DNA of 64,000 nucleotides from Streptosporangium album (GTDB lineage: Bacteria > Actinomycetota > Actinomycetes > Streptosporangiales > Streptosporangiaceae). Of this stretch, positions 35,007 to 44,190 are shown one piece after another. The notes under the pieces are model-generated. The model saw only the letters and a program-made list of their open reading frames with translations, had not been told where the DNA came from and searched no databases. Position numbers and translations under genes: made by a program. The stretch is taken from contig NZ_JACHJU010000003.1 in assembly GCF_014203795.1 (NCBI RefSeq), positions 851,240-915,239 of the forward strand. The letters run 5' to 3'. Within the stretch, counting starts at the first letter, position 1; every line of letters begins with the position of its first letter.

Positions 35007-36854
35007 ATGCTGCGCATCGCCAACTGCTCCGGCTTCTACGGCGACCGGCTCTCGGCCGCCCGGGAGATGGTCGAGGGGGGCCCGATCGACGTGCTCACCG
35101 GCGACTGGCTCGCCGAGCTGACCATGCTGATCCTGGCCGGCAATCGGCTGAAGGGCCGCCCCGGCTACGCGCCGACCTTCCTGGCGCAGCTGGAGCAGGT
35201 GCTGGGGACCTGCGTGGAGCGAGGCATCAAGATCGTCTCCAACGCGGGCGGGCTGGATCCGGCCGGGTGCGCCGCGGCGGTGGCCGGACTGGCCGGGCGG
35301 CTCGGGCTGCGGGTGAAGGTCGCGCACGTCACCGGTGACGACCTGTCCGGCCGCGACCTGGGCGACGCGCCGAACCTGGACACCGGCGAGAGGCTGCCCT
35401 CGGCTCCGCTGACCGCGAACGCCTACCTGGGAGGCCGGCCGATCGCCGCCGCCCTGTCCGCCGGGGCGGACGTGGTGGTGACCGGCCGCGTCACCGACGC
35501 CGCGCTGGTCACCGGCCCGGGGATCTGGCGGTACGGCTGGCGGCCCGGCGACCACGACGCGCTGGCCGGTTCGGTGGTGGCCGGGCACGTCATCGAGTGC
35601 GGCTGCCAGGCGACCGGCGGGAACTACGCGTTCTTCGGCGAGGTGCCCGACCTGGCGCACTGCGGGTTCCCGCTGGTGGAGCTGGCCTCCGACGGGTCCA
35701 GCGTGGTCACCAAGCATCCCGGGACCGGGGGACTGGTCTCGGTGGGCACGGTCACGGCGCAGCTGCTGTACGAGATCGCCTCTCCGCGTTATCCGGGCCC
35801 CGACGTGGTGGCGCGTTTCGACACGATCGAGCTGGAGCAGCAGGGCCCGGACCGGGTCCGGATCTCCGGAGTGCGCGGCGAGGCCCCGCCGGACACCCTC
35901 AAGGTCGCGATCAACTACGTGGGCGGCTACCGCAACACCATGACCATGGTCCTGACCGGCCTGGAGATCGAGGCCAAGGCCCGGATCGCGCAGGAGGCCA
36001 TCTGGTCGCGCGTCCCCCGGGAGTCCTTCGAACAGGTCCATGTCGAGCTCACCCCGCTCGCCGACGCCGTCCCTCCTCCCCGGACCGTCCCCCTCTCGGG
36101 CACCGCCCTGCTCCGCATCACCGTGATGGACCCCGACCGGAAGAGGGCCGGCCGCGCCTTCTCCTCCGCCGTGGTCGAGACGGGCCTGGCCAGCTACCCC
36201 GGCTTCTACGGCCTCGCCCCTCCCGGCGACGCCTCCCCCTACGGTGTTTACTGGCCTACCCTCGTCCCGGCGGGGACCGTCCGGCCCCGGGTCTGGCTCG
36301 ACGGCCAGGAGCTCGACGGCCAGGAGCTCGACGACCGGCGGTTCACCGCCCCGGAACACGACGGCCGGGGGTCCGGGGAACACGGGAGCGGCGGCCCGGC
36401 GGCCGGAGATCAGGGATGTGACGGCCGCGAGGGGCTCCCGGCTCCGCGGGTGGCCCCCGTCGCCCCACCGGTCCCTCCGGCCCCGCTGGAGGGACCGGAG
36501 ACGGGGCAGGACGGCGACGGGCCGGCCGTACGGACCGCGCTGGGCGCGATCGTGGGCGCCCGCTCCGGGGACAAGGGCGGGAACGCCAACCTCGGCGTCT
36601 GGGTCCGCACGGCCGAGCAGTTCGCGTGGCTGTCGGGTCACCTGACGGTCGAACGCCTCAAGGAACTCCTCCCGGCCACGGCCGGTCTGGAGGTCGACCG
36701 CTACGATCTCCCCAACCTCCATGCCCTCAACTTCGTCGTCCACGGTCTCCTCGGCAGGGGCGTGGCCGCCGGCCCCCGCCTCGACGCCCAGGCCAAGGCC
36801 CTCGGCGAGGAACTCCGCGCCGGGCACGCGGACATCCCCCGAGCCCTCCTGTGA
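35007..36854 (+). CDS. AtuA-family protein (DUF1446 with AtuA-like C-terminal domain)
   Basis: This 615-residue protein has an N-terminal AtuA domain (residues about 3-440), with the start RIANCSGFYGDRLSAAREM and motifs DVLTGDWLAELTM, GIKIVSNAGGLDP, GRVTDAALV and NYVGGYRNTMTM. A C-terminal AtuA-like small domain (about 520-613, LGAIVGARSGDKGGNANLGVWV) follows. AtuA is required for acyclic terpene (citronellol/geraniol) utilisation in Pseudomonas with a carboxylase pair, as here. A linker of about 80 residues (435-520) is disordered, Gly/Pro-rich and includes a duplicated DGQEL, longer than usual. The biochemical reaction of AtuA is not firmly established. Confidence 0.88.
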   Translation: MLRIANCSGFYGDRLSAAREMVEGGPIDVLTGDWLAELTMLILAGNRLKGRPGYAPTFLAQLEQVLGTCVERGIKIVSNAGGLDPAGCAAAVAGLAGRLGLRVKVAHVTGDDLSGRDLGDAPNLDTGERLPSAPLTANAYLGGRPIAAALSAGADVVVTGRVTDAALVTGPGIWRYGWRPGDHDALAGSVVAGHVIECGCQATGGNYAFFGEVPDLAHCGFPLVELASDGSSVVTKHPGTGGLVSVGTVTAQLLYEIASPRYPGPDVVARFDTIELEQQGPDRVRISGVRGEAPPDTLKVAINYVGGYRNTMTMVLTGLEIEAKARIAQEAIWSRVPRESFEQVHVELTPLADAVPPPRTVPLSGTALLRITVMDPDRKRAGRAFSSAVVETGLASYPGFYGLAPPGDASPYGVYWPTLVPAGTVRPRVWLDGQELDGQELDDRRFTAPEHDGRGSGEHGSGGPAAGDQGCDGREGLPAPRVAPVAPPVPPAPLEGPETGQDGDGPAVRTALGAIVGARSGDKGGNANLGVWVRTAEQFAWLSGHLTVERLKELLPATAGLEVDRYDLPNLHALNFVVHGLLGRGVAAGPRLDAQAKALGEELRAGHADIPRALL

Positions 36855-37034
36855 CTCTCCGTACGGCTGCGCGCCGACCCGGACGGGAGGAGCACCGCCT
36901 CACACGGGCGGGCGGCTGTGAACGGGCCTGCCCTCCCACACCCCGAGGGTCGATGCCGGACACCTACCGGATGGGCGAAATATGGGTAATTTAGCGATTG
37001 GCAGCTTCCCGTGATCTTCTGAACTCTAAGATTG

Positions 37035-37045
37035 CTCGCAATTGC
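37035..37045. promoter_or_regulatory. Repeat element CTCGCAATTGC, copy 1
   Basis: This eleven-base sequence, containing the palindrome GCAATTGC, lies 33 bp before the small gene at 37078. The identical sequence precedes the second small gene at 38358. It is a candidate binding site for the XRE regulator between them. Confidence 0.5.
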
Positions 37046-37077
37046 ATCATGAGGCTGGCTCGGGGAAGGAATCAGTC

Positions 37078-37284
37078 ATGCGTTTGCGGTTTCTTGGCTC
37101 TACCTCGGAGGCGGGCGCCTGCCCCTCTCTCTATGAGACCGACCGCGGCACCATCGTCGTCCAGGGACTCCACGTCACCGACGCCGACGCCCTGGCCGAC
37201 CTCCGCCACGTCCTGGACGGTGAGACCGCCATCGAGGTCCCCAGAGAGCTTCTCGTGGATATCGCCCGCCAGGTGCTTCTGTAA
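37078..37284 (+). CDS. Small protein preceding an XRE regulator
   Basis: This 68-residue acidic protein (MRLRFLGSTSEAGACP, then YETDRGTIVVQGLHV and a helical C-terminus with VPRELLVDIA) has GGAAGGA seven bases before the ATG. I recall similar short MRLRFLG proteins beside XRE/DUF5753 genes in actinomycetes, as here, but have no functional assignment. Those modules (whiJ/abaA-like) act in developmental control, with small proteins antagonising the regulator. A role as partner or antitoxin-like modulator is an inference. Confidence 0.7.
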   Translation: MRLRFLGSTSEAGACPSLYETDRGTIVVQGLHVTDADALADLRHVLDGETAIEVPRELLVDIARQVLL

Positions 37285-37438
37285 ATATTGATCACGATTG
37301 GAGAGACCCCTCTGGCATGATCGGCGTGCCCGGGTCTAGCCTCGTGCGCACCATACGGAAGTCTGCGTGAGCACGCGGAGTGAGCGGATCGGCGGGCACC
37401 ACGCCCCCCTGCTCTCCAGGGGCGGCGAAGGAGATCGG

Positions 37439-38290
37439 GTGAGCGGGTTCCAGCAGGTCCGGACCGACCTTGGCGCGCAGCTAAGGCAGCTACGCGAGGC
37501 GGCCCATCTGTCCGGCAAGGATCTGGCCGAACGCCTGAAATGGCAGGCCTCCAAGGTCTCCCGGATCGAGAACGCCCGCCAGACCCCCACCGAGGACGAC
37601 ATCACCCGGTGGGGGCAGGCCGTACAGGCCACCCCTGAGACCGTCGAGGAGCTGATCGAGCAGGTCTCCGGGCTGATGGAGCGCCAGGACTCCTGGCGGC
37701 AACGGCACCGCAGCGGGCTGGCCGCGCTCCAGGAGGACATCCGCGACCTGGAGATGCGGACCACGCTGTTCCAGGTTTTCGAGCCGGGCGTGGTCATCGG
37801 GCTGCTGCAGACCACCGAGTACGCCAGGAGCATCTTCACCCGGATCAAACGCCTCTACAACGCGCCCGACGAGATCGACGCCGCCATCCAGGTGCGCATG
37901 CAGCGCCAGCAGATCCTCTACGACCAGAGCAAGAAGTTCCGGTTCATCCTGCCCGAGGCCGTGCTGCGCTACCGCCTGGCCCCGCTGGACGTGATGTGCG
38001 GTCAGCTCGACCGGCTGCTCGCCGTGACCGCCCTGCCGAACGTGGAGTTCGGTGTGGTCCCCTTCGAGGCCCCTCTCCCCTCCGCCCTGCTCAACGGCTT
38101 CTGGATCTATGACCGCGACCAGGTCGCGGTGCCGACGAGGACCCGCGACCTGGTCCTGCGCGACCCGGAGGACATCGCCTTCTACGAGCGGGCCTTCGAG
38201 GAGTTCTGCGAGATCGCGGCCTTCCGCGAGGAGGCGAGAGCGGTGATCGTCCGGGTACTGAGCGACTTCGCGCGACAATCCTCGAATTAA
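37439..38290 (+). CDS. XRE-family regulator with DUF5753-type C-terminal domain
   Basis: This 283-residue protein has a helix-turn-helix near the N-terminus (LRQLREAAHLSGKDLAERL, then ASKVSRIENARQTPTEDD, residues about 13-52) and a long C-terminal domain with GLLQTTEYAR, RMQRQQILYD and EAVLRYRL, typical of DUF5753 regulators (WhiJ-like). The GTG at 37439 is selected because AAGGAG lies five bases upstream; an earlier in-frame GTG is at 37367. It lies between two small genes that share an upstream repeat, which suggests control of both. Confidence 0.9.
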   Translation: MSGFQQVRTDLGAQLRQLREAAHLSGKDLAERLKWQASKVSRIENARQTPTEDDITRWGQAVQATPETVEELIEQVSGLMERQDSWRQRHRSGLAALQEDIRDLEMRTTLFQVFEPGVVIGLLQTTEYARSIFTRIKRLYNAPDEIDAAIQVRMQRQQILYDQSKKFRFILPEAVLRYRLAPLDVMCGQLDRLLAVTALPNVEFGVVPFEAPLPSALLNGFWIYDRDQVAVPTRTRDLVLRDPEDIAFYERAFEEFCEIAAFREEARAVIVRVLSDFARQSSN

Positions 38291-38292
38291 TC

Positions 38293-38303
38293 CTCGCAAT
38301 TGC
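38293..38303. promoter_or_regulatory. Repeat element CTCGCAATTGC, copy 2
   Basis: This is identical to copy 1 at 37035-37045, and both sit in similar AT-richer context (AT before, then TNAT after). It lies two bases past the regulator's stop and 54 bp before the second small gene. It supports a shared operator. Confidence 0.5.
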
Positions 38304-38357
38304 TTGATTAACCTCCCAAGATCGTGCAATTCTCTGTCGAGACGGAGGTGACGCACG

Positions 38358-38618
38358 ATGCTGGACACGCTGTCTTGCCTGGAGAGGTTCGCCACTGCGA
38401 CGCGGCGGCACGCCGACCTTTCCGTACAGAAGATGTCATTCGGGGACCCCGCGTACGTGTGCGTGCGCAACCGTTTCAGCAACACGCTGATGGAGACCGT
38501 GACCTGCTCGCAGGACGGCGGCTTCATCACCTCGTGGGGCTACCGGCTGGGCAGCACCGACAACATCGAGGACGCCGCCGCGCGCCTGGCGTTCCTGCTC
38601 GCCGCGCTGCCCGCCTGA
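38358..38618 (+). CDS. Small protein downstream of XRE regulator
   Basis: This 86-residue protein has GGAGG about nine bases before its ATG. The N-terminus is helical, and the middle (VCVRNRFSNTLMETVTC, then GGFITSWGYRLG) looks like a small beta domain with an Ala-rich helical end. It contains three cysteines. It resembles in size and position the small effector genes of whiJ-type modules, but I recognise no family. Confidence 0.65.
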   Translation: MLDTLSCLERFATATRRHADLSVQKMSFGDPAYVCVRNRFSNTLMETVTCSQDGGFITSWGYRLGSTDNIEDAAARLAFLLAALPA

Positions 38619-38689
38619 ACCACCCGCAGCCGGTCCGGATCGCTCCGGACCCCCACGGCATCGCTCCCCGGCCGCCGGCCGCCAGGGGC

Positions 38690-39322
38690 TCAGGCGGGAA
38701 AGACGCCGGGATCGAGGCCGACCTCGCGGGCGGCGGCGACCCGGGCGTGGTGCAGGAGCCGGGCACGGGACATGTTGCCGGCATGCAGGGTGTAGCGGAC
38801 CACCAGGCCGTCGAGCATGCCGTCGATCCGCTCGGCCGCCCCCTGGGGATCGTCGCAGACGAACGCTCCCGAGGCCACCCCGTCGGCGATCACCTGGCCG
38901 AGGATCTCGATCCAGGCGCCTTCCAGCTCCAGCAGGATGGCCCGGACATGCGCCTCGCGCACCCCGACGGCCCAGGCGTCGAGCCAGAGGATCCAGCTCT
39001 GGTCGGACCGGGACGCCGGAATGTAGAAACGCAGGACGCGGTCCAGCCGCTCGACGGGGGTGCCCTGCTCCGCGACGATCTCCTTCAGCCGCCGGACCTC
39101 CGACTCACTCGTGCTGCGGAGCATCGCGGTGATGAGATCGTCCTTGGTGGCGAAGTGGTAGTGGATCAGCCCACCGCTCACGTTGGTCGCCTTGGCGATG
39201 TCGGCCACGCGGGTGCTGGCCAGCCCCCGCTCGAGCACGACCCGCCTGGTGGCTTCGAGCAGCTCGGCGCGACGCTGATCGGCCTGGTCTGCGCGGCTGC
39301 CGCGCGCCCCTCCGCTTTGCAC
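38690..39322 (-). CDS. TetR-family regulator (BetI-like)
   Basis: This 210-residue regulator has the TetR DNA-binding domain RRAELLEATRRVVLERG followed by STRVADIAKATNVSGGLIHYHFATKDDL (residues about 36-63) and a C-terminal domain with the FYIPASRSDQSWILWLDAW pattern of the BetI/TetR_C_6 group. GTG start. Neighbours are transcribed independently, so its targets are unknown. Confidence 0.9.
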   Translation of the reverse strand: MQSGGARGSRADQADQRRAELLEATRRVVLERGLASTRVADIAKATNVSGGLIHYHFATKDDLITAMLRSTSESEVRRLKEIVAEQGTPVERLDRVLRFYIPASRSDQSWILWLDAWAVGVREAHVRAILLELEGAWIEILGQVIADGVASGAFVCDDPQGAAERIDGMLDGLVVRYTLHAGNMSRARLLHHARVAAAREVGLDPGVFPA

Positions 39323-39422
39323 GGCGCAAGACTACAGCCGTCAGACCGCGCCGGTGCGGCCTGCCGGCCCTCCACTGCGGCCGACCCGCCGCCCGGTCTC
39401 CGGCCGCGGGTCGCGCCTCGGC

Positions 39423-39456
39423 GCGCGCGGCCGGGAACGGTGTCCCGGCCGCGCGC
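39423..39456 (-). terminator. Terminator of the glycosyltransferase operon
   Basis: A 14-bp perfect stem (GCGCGCGGCCGGGA and complement) with an ACGGTG loop starts seven bases after the glycosyltransferase stop on the minus strand. Confidence 0.75.
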
Positions 39457-39462
39457 AGCCGG

Positions 39463-41499
39463 TCAGCCGCACCGGTACAGGGACGCGTCCCCCTCGGCGC
39501 CGCCGTACTCGGCGGGGGTGACGGCCGTGCAGCTGGCCTGCACCCACGCGTTCACCTCGGAGTCGCCGCCGCCTCCGGGGCCGCCCCGCTCACCGCCCGG
39601 CATCACATACCTCAGCTGCCCCGCGGAGACGAGCTGCTTGAGCCGGTCGACGGTCATGGCCGGGTCACTGCCGGTGAAGCCGCCCATGGCGATCACGGGC
39701 AGGCCGGTGGACAGGATGACCGACGAAGCGCTCTGCGCGCTGCCCACCGCCACCAGCCATGTCGCGCTCCCCCGGTTCTTCCGCAGATACTCGATCGCCT
39801 TCTGGTCCACGGCCCCACCGGGGCCGCCCCGCATCCCACCCGGCCTGCCCATACCACCGAAGCCCCGGCTCCCCGAGGGGCCCGCGGTGGGATTGGTGCC
39901 GTTGACGGGCGAGCCGAGCGGGGTCAGGGCGTAGGCCGCGGGACCGGCGAGGCCCGCGACCAGCCCGGCGACCAGGGCGACCACGGCGGTCCGCCGCCGT
40001 AGCCGCCGGCCGAGCCGGGCCAGGACCAGCCCGGCCACCCCGGCCACCGTCGCCGCGGCCACCGCCCAGGCCAGCCAGGGCACGAAGTCCGGAGTACGGC
40101 GGAGCACCACGAAAGCCCACGCCCCGGTGATCGCGATGCCCGCCGGCAGCGCCCACGACCATGCATGGGACTCCCGGTAGGCCTGCCACATCAGCACCCC
40201 GCCGAGACCGGTCAGAGCGGCGACGGCCGGCGCCATGGCGGTGGTGTAGTACGGGTGGAAGGTGCCGCCCGCGAAGCTGAAGACCACGTAGTGGACCGCC
40301 AGCCAGCCACCCCACAGCAGCAGGGCCGCGCGGGTGCCGCGCGAAGAGCCGCGACCGGACAGGACCAGCCCGGCGACCAGGGCGATCACGGCGAAGGGCA
40401 GGAGCCAGGAGATCTGCCCGGCCAGGATGTCGTTGAACAGACGCCCCGCCCCGGACGTGCCGCCGAACCCGCCGCCCCCTCCGGGAAAGCCGCGTTGCGC
40501 GCCTTCCGGGAGTCCCTCGGGAAGACCGCCCGGCATCCCGCCGGCCCCCCGCGTGCCGCCGAAGATCCGGCCGAGGCCGTTGTAGCCGATCACCAGGTCC
40601 CAGACGGAGTTGTCGGTGCTGCCGCCGATGTAGGGACGGCTGGACGCGGGCCACAGGTCCACGACCACCATCCACCAGGCGCTGGAGACCACCAGCGCGG
40701 CGCCCGCCGCGAGCAGGCGGCCGAGGCGGCGGAGCACCGTTCCGGGGGCCATGGCCAGGTAGACGGAGGCGAAGGCCGGAAGCACCAGGTAGGCCTGGAG
40801 CATCTTGGTGGTGAAGGCCAGCCCGACGAGGACGGCCGACAGGACGAGTGTGCGCGTCCGGCCGGTGCGGACCGCCTCCAGGCAGAACCAGGCGGCCAGG
40901 ACCAGGAGCAGGACGAGGACGGTGTCGGGGTTGTTGTCCCGGTTGATCGCGACGGTGATCGGGGTCAGCGTCATCACCAGCGCCGCGAGGAGCCCCGCGG
41001 CATGGCCGGGCGTGCCGGGCAGTGCCCGCCGTACGGCCGAGTGGACCACGGCGACGGCGGCGACACCAGCGAGGACCTGGGGCAGGAGCATGCTCCACGT
41101 CCCGAACCCGAAGATCCTCGCCGAGAGCCCCATCACCCACAGCGCGAACGGGGGTTTGTCCACGGTGATGAACGATCCGGCGTCCAGCGCGCCGAAGAAG
41201 AACGCCTTCCAGCTCCGGGTGCCGGACAGGATGGCGGCCGCGTAGTACTCGTTGGCCAGGCCGCTGAGCGCCCAGCCGTAGAGCACGGCGGCCAGCGCGA
41301 GCACGCCCCACAGGGCGGGGCGCGCCCAGCGCGGGTCACCGGGGGCGCCGAAGACCGCTCTCCGTACGGCGCGACCGGGACCCGGCGCACCGGCGCCCTC
41401 ACCGGAGGGGACCGCGTGACGGGGAGCCGCGACGGAGCCGGACCACGGCGCGGAGACGGGCTCGGCGGAGACGAGCGGGCCGGGGTTCTGCGAGGTCAA
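39463..41499 (-). CDS. ArnT/GT39-family membrane glycosyltransferase
   Basis: This 678-residue polytopic GT-C enzyme uses polyprenyl-phosphate sugar. About 11 to 13 helices are visible. The first extracellular loop carries DAGSFITVDKPPFALW, with the acidic residue expected to be catalytic, and INRDNNPDTVLVLLLVLAAW follows. Long Gly-rich external insertions and a soluble C-terminal domain are typical of the YkcB-like actinobacterial group. Start is a TTG with AAGGAG eight bases upstream, overlapping the stop of the upstream GT2 gene (TTGA). The pair would make and then transfer a lipid-linked sugar to the cell surface. Confidence 0.88.
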   Translation of the reverse strand: MTSQNPGPLVSAEPVSAPWSGSVAAPRHAVPSGEGAGAPGPGRAVRRAVFGAPGDPRWARPALWGVLALAAVLYGWALSGLANEYYAAAILSGTRSWKAFFFGALDAGSFITVDKPPFALWVMGLSARIFGFGTWSMLLPQVLAGVAAVAVVHSAVRRALPGTPGHAAGLLAALVMTLTPITVAINRDNNPDTVLVLLLVLAAWFCLEAVRTGRTRTLVLSAVLVGLAFTTKMLQAYLVLPAFASVYLAMAPGTVLRRLGRLLAAGAALVVSSAWWMVVVDLWPASSRPYIGGSTDNSVWDLVIGYNGLGRIFGGTRGAGGMPGGLPEGLPEGAQRGFPGGGGGFGGTSGAGRLFNDILAGQISWLLPFAVIALVAGLVLSGRGSSRGTRAALLLWGGWLAVHYVVFSFAGGTFHPYYTTAMAPAVAALTGLGGVLMWQAYRESHAWSWALPAGIAITGAWAFVVLRRTPDFVPWLAWAVAAATVAGVAGLVLARLGRRLRRRTAVVALVAGLVAGLAGPAAYALTPLGSPVNGTNPTAGPSGSRGFGGMGRPGGMRGGPGGAVDQKAIEYLRKNRGSATWLVAVGSAQSASSVILSTGLPVIAMGGFTGSDPAMTVDRLKQLVSAGQLRYVMPGGERGGPGGGGDSEVNAWVQASCTAVTPAEYGGAEGDASLYRCG

Positions 41500-42683
41500 C
41501 GGGCGTTCTCCTTCGTGCGGCGGGGGTTGAAGACCCACGCGCGGAGCAGCAGGAAGCGGGCCAGGGCGGCAAGGGCGTTGGCGACGATGACCGCCACGAG
41601 CTCGGTGGCGGTGGAGGCCCCGGGTACGAGGCGGTCGAGCAGGGCCAGACCGCCGGTGCTCAGCAGGAGACCGAGGAGGAAGGCCAGCCCGCCTTCCAGC
41701 TGGTGGCGGAGGGCTCCCGCGCGGCCGGTGACGCCGAAGGTGAATCGGCGGTTGGCGGCGGTGTTGGCGACCGCGGTGACGGACAGGGCCAGGGCGTTGG
41801 CGACCACGGCGGGCACGACCAGCCGCAGGGTGACGAACAGGGCCAGGTGCGCCACCGTGCTGATCACACCGATGACGGCGAAGCTGGGCAGCTGGCGGGC
41901 CATGCCGCTGGGCAGCCTGGCCGCCCGGACGCGCGGCGGCACCGGGATCCGGGCCGCGCCCGACAGGGTTTTCCGCGCCACCCTGGCCAGGCCGCGCAGG
42001 TCGTCGGCGGCGGTCCGCACGATGTCGACGCGGCTGTCCGGATCGTCCACCCAGTCGACCGGCACCTCGTGGATACGCAGCCCGTGCCGTTCCGCCAGCA
42101 GGAGCAGCTCGGTGTCGAAGAACCACTCCTGGTCCTCGACCGCGGGCAGCAGCGCCTGGGCGATCTCGGTGCGCGCCGCCTTGAACCCGCACTGCGCGTC
42201 GGAGAATCCGGCGCCCATCACCGAGCGCAGCAGCAGGTTGTAGGAGCGGGAGATGAGCTCCCGCTTCGGCCCGCGCACCACGTTCGCCCTCCGGGACAGC
42301 CGGGTGCCGATCGCCAGGTCGCTGTGGCCGGACAGCAGCGGGGCCACCAGCGGCAGGAAGGCGTCCAGGTCGGTCGACAGGTCGACGTCCATGTAGCTGA
42401 CCACGTCCGCGTCGCTGTCCGACCACACCTGCCGCAGTGCCCGGCCGCGTCCCTTCTCCCCCAGGTGTACGGCACGCACGCCCGGAAGCTCCGCGGCCAG
42501 CTCCCTGGCGATCTGCCAGGTGCCGTCGGTGCTGGCGTTGTCGGCGATCGTGATGCGGAAGCCGTAGGGGAAGGTGTGGGTCAGGTATCCGTGCAGCCGC
42601 CTGATGCTCGCCGGCAGGGCGCGCTGCTCGTTGTACACCGGGACGACCACCTCGACCAGGCGCGTGGTGAGTGCTGTCTGCAT
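41496..42683 (-). CDS. GT2 glycosyltransferase fused to GtrA-like membrane domain
   Basis: This 395-residue protein has an N-terminal family 2 glycosyltransferase (VEVVVPVYNEQRALPASI, NASTDGT, SYMDVDLSTDLDAFLPLV with the DxD metal motif, and QCGFKAARTE) of the dolichyl-phosphate-mannose-synthase type. A GtrA/DPMS flippase-like membrane domain (four helices, from about residue 265, with TAANRRFTFGV) follows. It probably makes polyprenyl-phosphate sugar and moves it across the membrane for the GT39 partner immediately downstream. Start taken at the ATG at 42683, though the ribosome site is weak. Confidence 0.88.
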   Translation of the reverse strand: MQTALTTRLVEVVVPVYNEQRALPASIRRLHGYLTHTFPYGFRITIADNASTDGTWQIARELAAELPGVRAVHLGEKGRGRALRQVWSDSDADVVSYMDVDLSTDLDAFLPLVAPLLSGHSDLAIGTRLSRRANVVRGPKRELISRSYNLLLRSVMGAGFSDAQCGFKAARTEIAQALLPAVEDQEWFFDTELLLLAERHGLRIHEVPVDWVDDPDSRVDIVRTAADDLRGLARVARKTLSGAARIPVPPRVRAARLPSGMARQLPSFAVIGVISTVAHLALFVTLRLVVPAVVANALALSVTAVANTAANRRFTFGVTGRAGALRHQLEGGLAFLLGLLLSTGGLALLDRLVPGASTATELVAVIVANALAALARFLLLRAWVFNPRRTKENAR

Positions 42684-42807
42684 GCCCTCACCATCGCGAC
42701 GGGGCATTGGAGCTGACTGAGCCGACGATGAACGCCGGGTGAGAAAGTCCGCCGCCGGGGCCGTCCGCGCCCCTCCCGCCCTCCCGCTGGCGCCATCGGG
42801 GCGGTGA

Positions 42808-44190
42808 CTACGGGTGGGCGGCACCCGGCAGGCTGAGGCTCGCGACCACGCCGCCGCCCTCGGCGTTGCCGAGACGCACCTGGCCACCCGCCTCCGACAC
42901 CGCCTGCGCCACGATCGCCAGGCCGAGCCCGGAGCCCGGCAGGCTGCGCGCCGACGGTGATCGCCAGAAGCGCTCGAAGACGTAGGGCAGCTCGTCCGCG
43001 GGGATGCCGGGGCCGTGGTCGCGCACGGTCAGCTCGCCCGCGCGCAGGCGCACCTCGACCCGGCCGGGGCTGAACTTGGCGGAGTTGTCCAGCAGGTTGA
43101 GCACGGCGCGCTCCAGCGAGGCGGGATTGCCCTCGACGTACCAGGGATCGAGGTCGGCGCTGATCTCCGCGCCGCGCAGTCCGGCCCGTTCGACGGCGGC
43201 GCGGACGACCTCGTGGAAGGCGAACTCCACGTGCGGCTCGTGGTCGCTCTCCCCTCTCGAGAGCTGGAGCAGGTCTCCGACCAGCGTGGACAGCTCCTCG
43301 AACTGGGCCTTGACGTTGACGAGCAGGCGTTCCTTGGCGGCCGGGTCGAGCGCCCTGCCGGTGTGCTCGCTGCGCAGCAGCAGGTCGATGTTGGTGCGCA
43401 GGCTGGTGAGCGGGGTGCGCAGCTCGTGTCCGGCGTCGGCGACGAGCCGGCGCTGGCGGTCGCGGGACCCGGCGAGGGCGGCGGTCATCGCGTTGAACGA
43501 GGTGCTCAGCCGGGCGATCTCATCGGTGCCCTCGACCGGGATCCCGGTGTCGAGATCCTCGGTCCTGGCGATGTGCTCGACAGCCCCGGTCAGGCGTTCC
43601 ACCGGGCGCAGCGCCGTACGGGAGATGAGCAGGCCCGCCAGGGCGGCGCCCAGGACCCCGAGCGCGGCGACCCCCGACAGGATCCCGGCCAGCCAGGTCA
43701 GCGTCGACTCGGTCTGGACCAGCGACCGTGACTCCATCACCGCGACACCGGGCGCGACGTTCTCGGTCCGCACCCGCACCGGGTCGCCGTCGTCGGTGAC
43801 GCCGTCGCGCAACTGGGCGTACCCGTACGCCCCCGCCGCCACCGCCCTGTCGGATCCGTTCACCGCGACCGCCGTCTGGCCGAGCACGCACCGCCGGCCG
43901 CCCGGGTAGACGACCTGCACCAGGGGCAGGAAGGGCCGCCATTCGTCGCCGCCGGGCGGGGACGTCCGCCCGGCGGCGCACATCGCGACGACCCTGTCGA
44001 CGTTCCAGCCCTTGGGCGGCCCCTCTCCGGGCGGCCCTCCCCTCGGGTGTTCCAGATACCGGTTCACCTGGGCGTAGAGCTCGTCCCGGACGACGAACCA
44101 GCACGTCCCGGCGCAGGCCGCGATCGCGAGGGCCACGGCCACGGTGATCAGGAGGGTGAGGCGGGAGCGCAGGGAGCGGCGGCCACTCAC
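42808..44190 (-). CDS. Sensor histidine kinase (MprB/TrcS-like)
   Basis: This 460-residue membrane kinase has a helix near residues 8-30, an extracytoplasmic domain of about 130 residues with four cysteines, and a second helix, then HAMP. The HisKA phosphoacceptor is in AGHELRTPLTSLRTNIDLL, near residue 250. HATPase_c boxes are NLLDNSAKFSPG, DHGPGIP and SGLGLAIV. The GTG start overlaps the response-regulator stop by two bases, and GGAG lies six bases upstream. Regulator and kinase form one operon. Confidence 0.93.
   Translation of the reverse strand: MSGRRSLRSRLTLLITVAVALAIAACAGTCWFVVRDELYAQVNRYLEHPRGGPPGEGPPKGWNVDRVVAMCAAGRTSPPGGDEWRPFLPLVQVVYPGGRRCVLGQTAVAVNGSDRAVAAGAYGYAQLRDGVTDDGDPVRVRTENVAPGVAVMESRSLVQTESTLTWLAGILSGVAALGVLGAALAGLLISRTALRPVERLTGAVEHIARTEDLDTGIPVEGTDEIARLSTSFNAMTAALAGSRDRQRRLVADAGHELRTPLTSLRTNIDLLLRSEHTGRALDPAAKERLLVNVKAQFEELSTLVGDLLQLSRGESDHEPHVEFAFHEVVRAAVERAGLRGAEISADLDPWYVEGNPASLERAVLNLLDNSAKFSPGRVEVRLRAGELTVRDHGPGIPADELPYVFERFWRSPSARSLPGSGLGLAIVAQAVSEAGGQVRLGNAEGGGVVASLSLPGAAHP

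Noticed and set aside
33846..36827. Open reading frame of 993 codons on the minus strand
   Set aside because: It lies opposite the carboxylase, hydratase and AtuA genes, is rich in Arg, Gly and His as expected from antisense of GC-rich coding DNA, and has no ribosome site or known motif.
41500..42426. N-terminal extension of the GT39 frame into the upstream gene
   Set aside because: The extension overlaps the GT2 gene in another frame and has Arg/Pro/His-rich composition; the coupled TTG at 41499 with AAGGAG is better.
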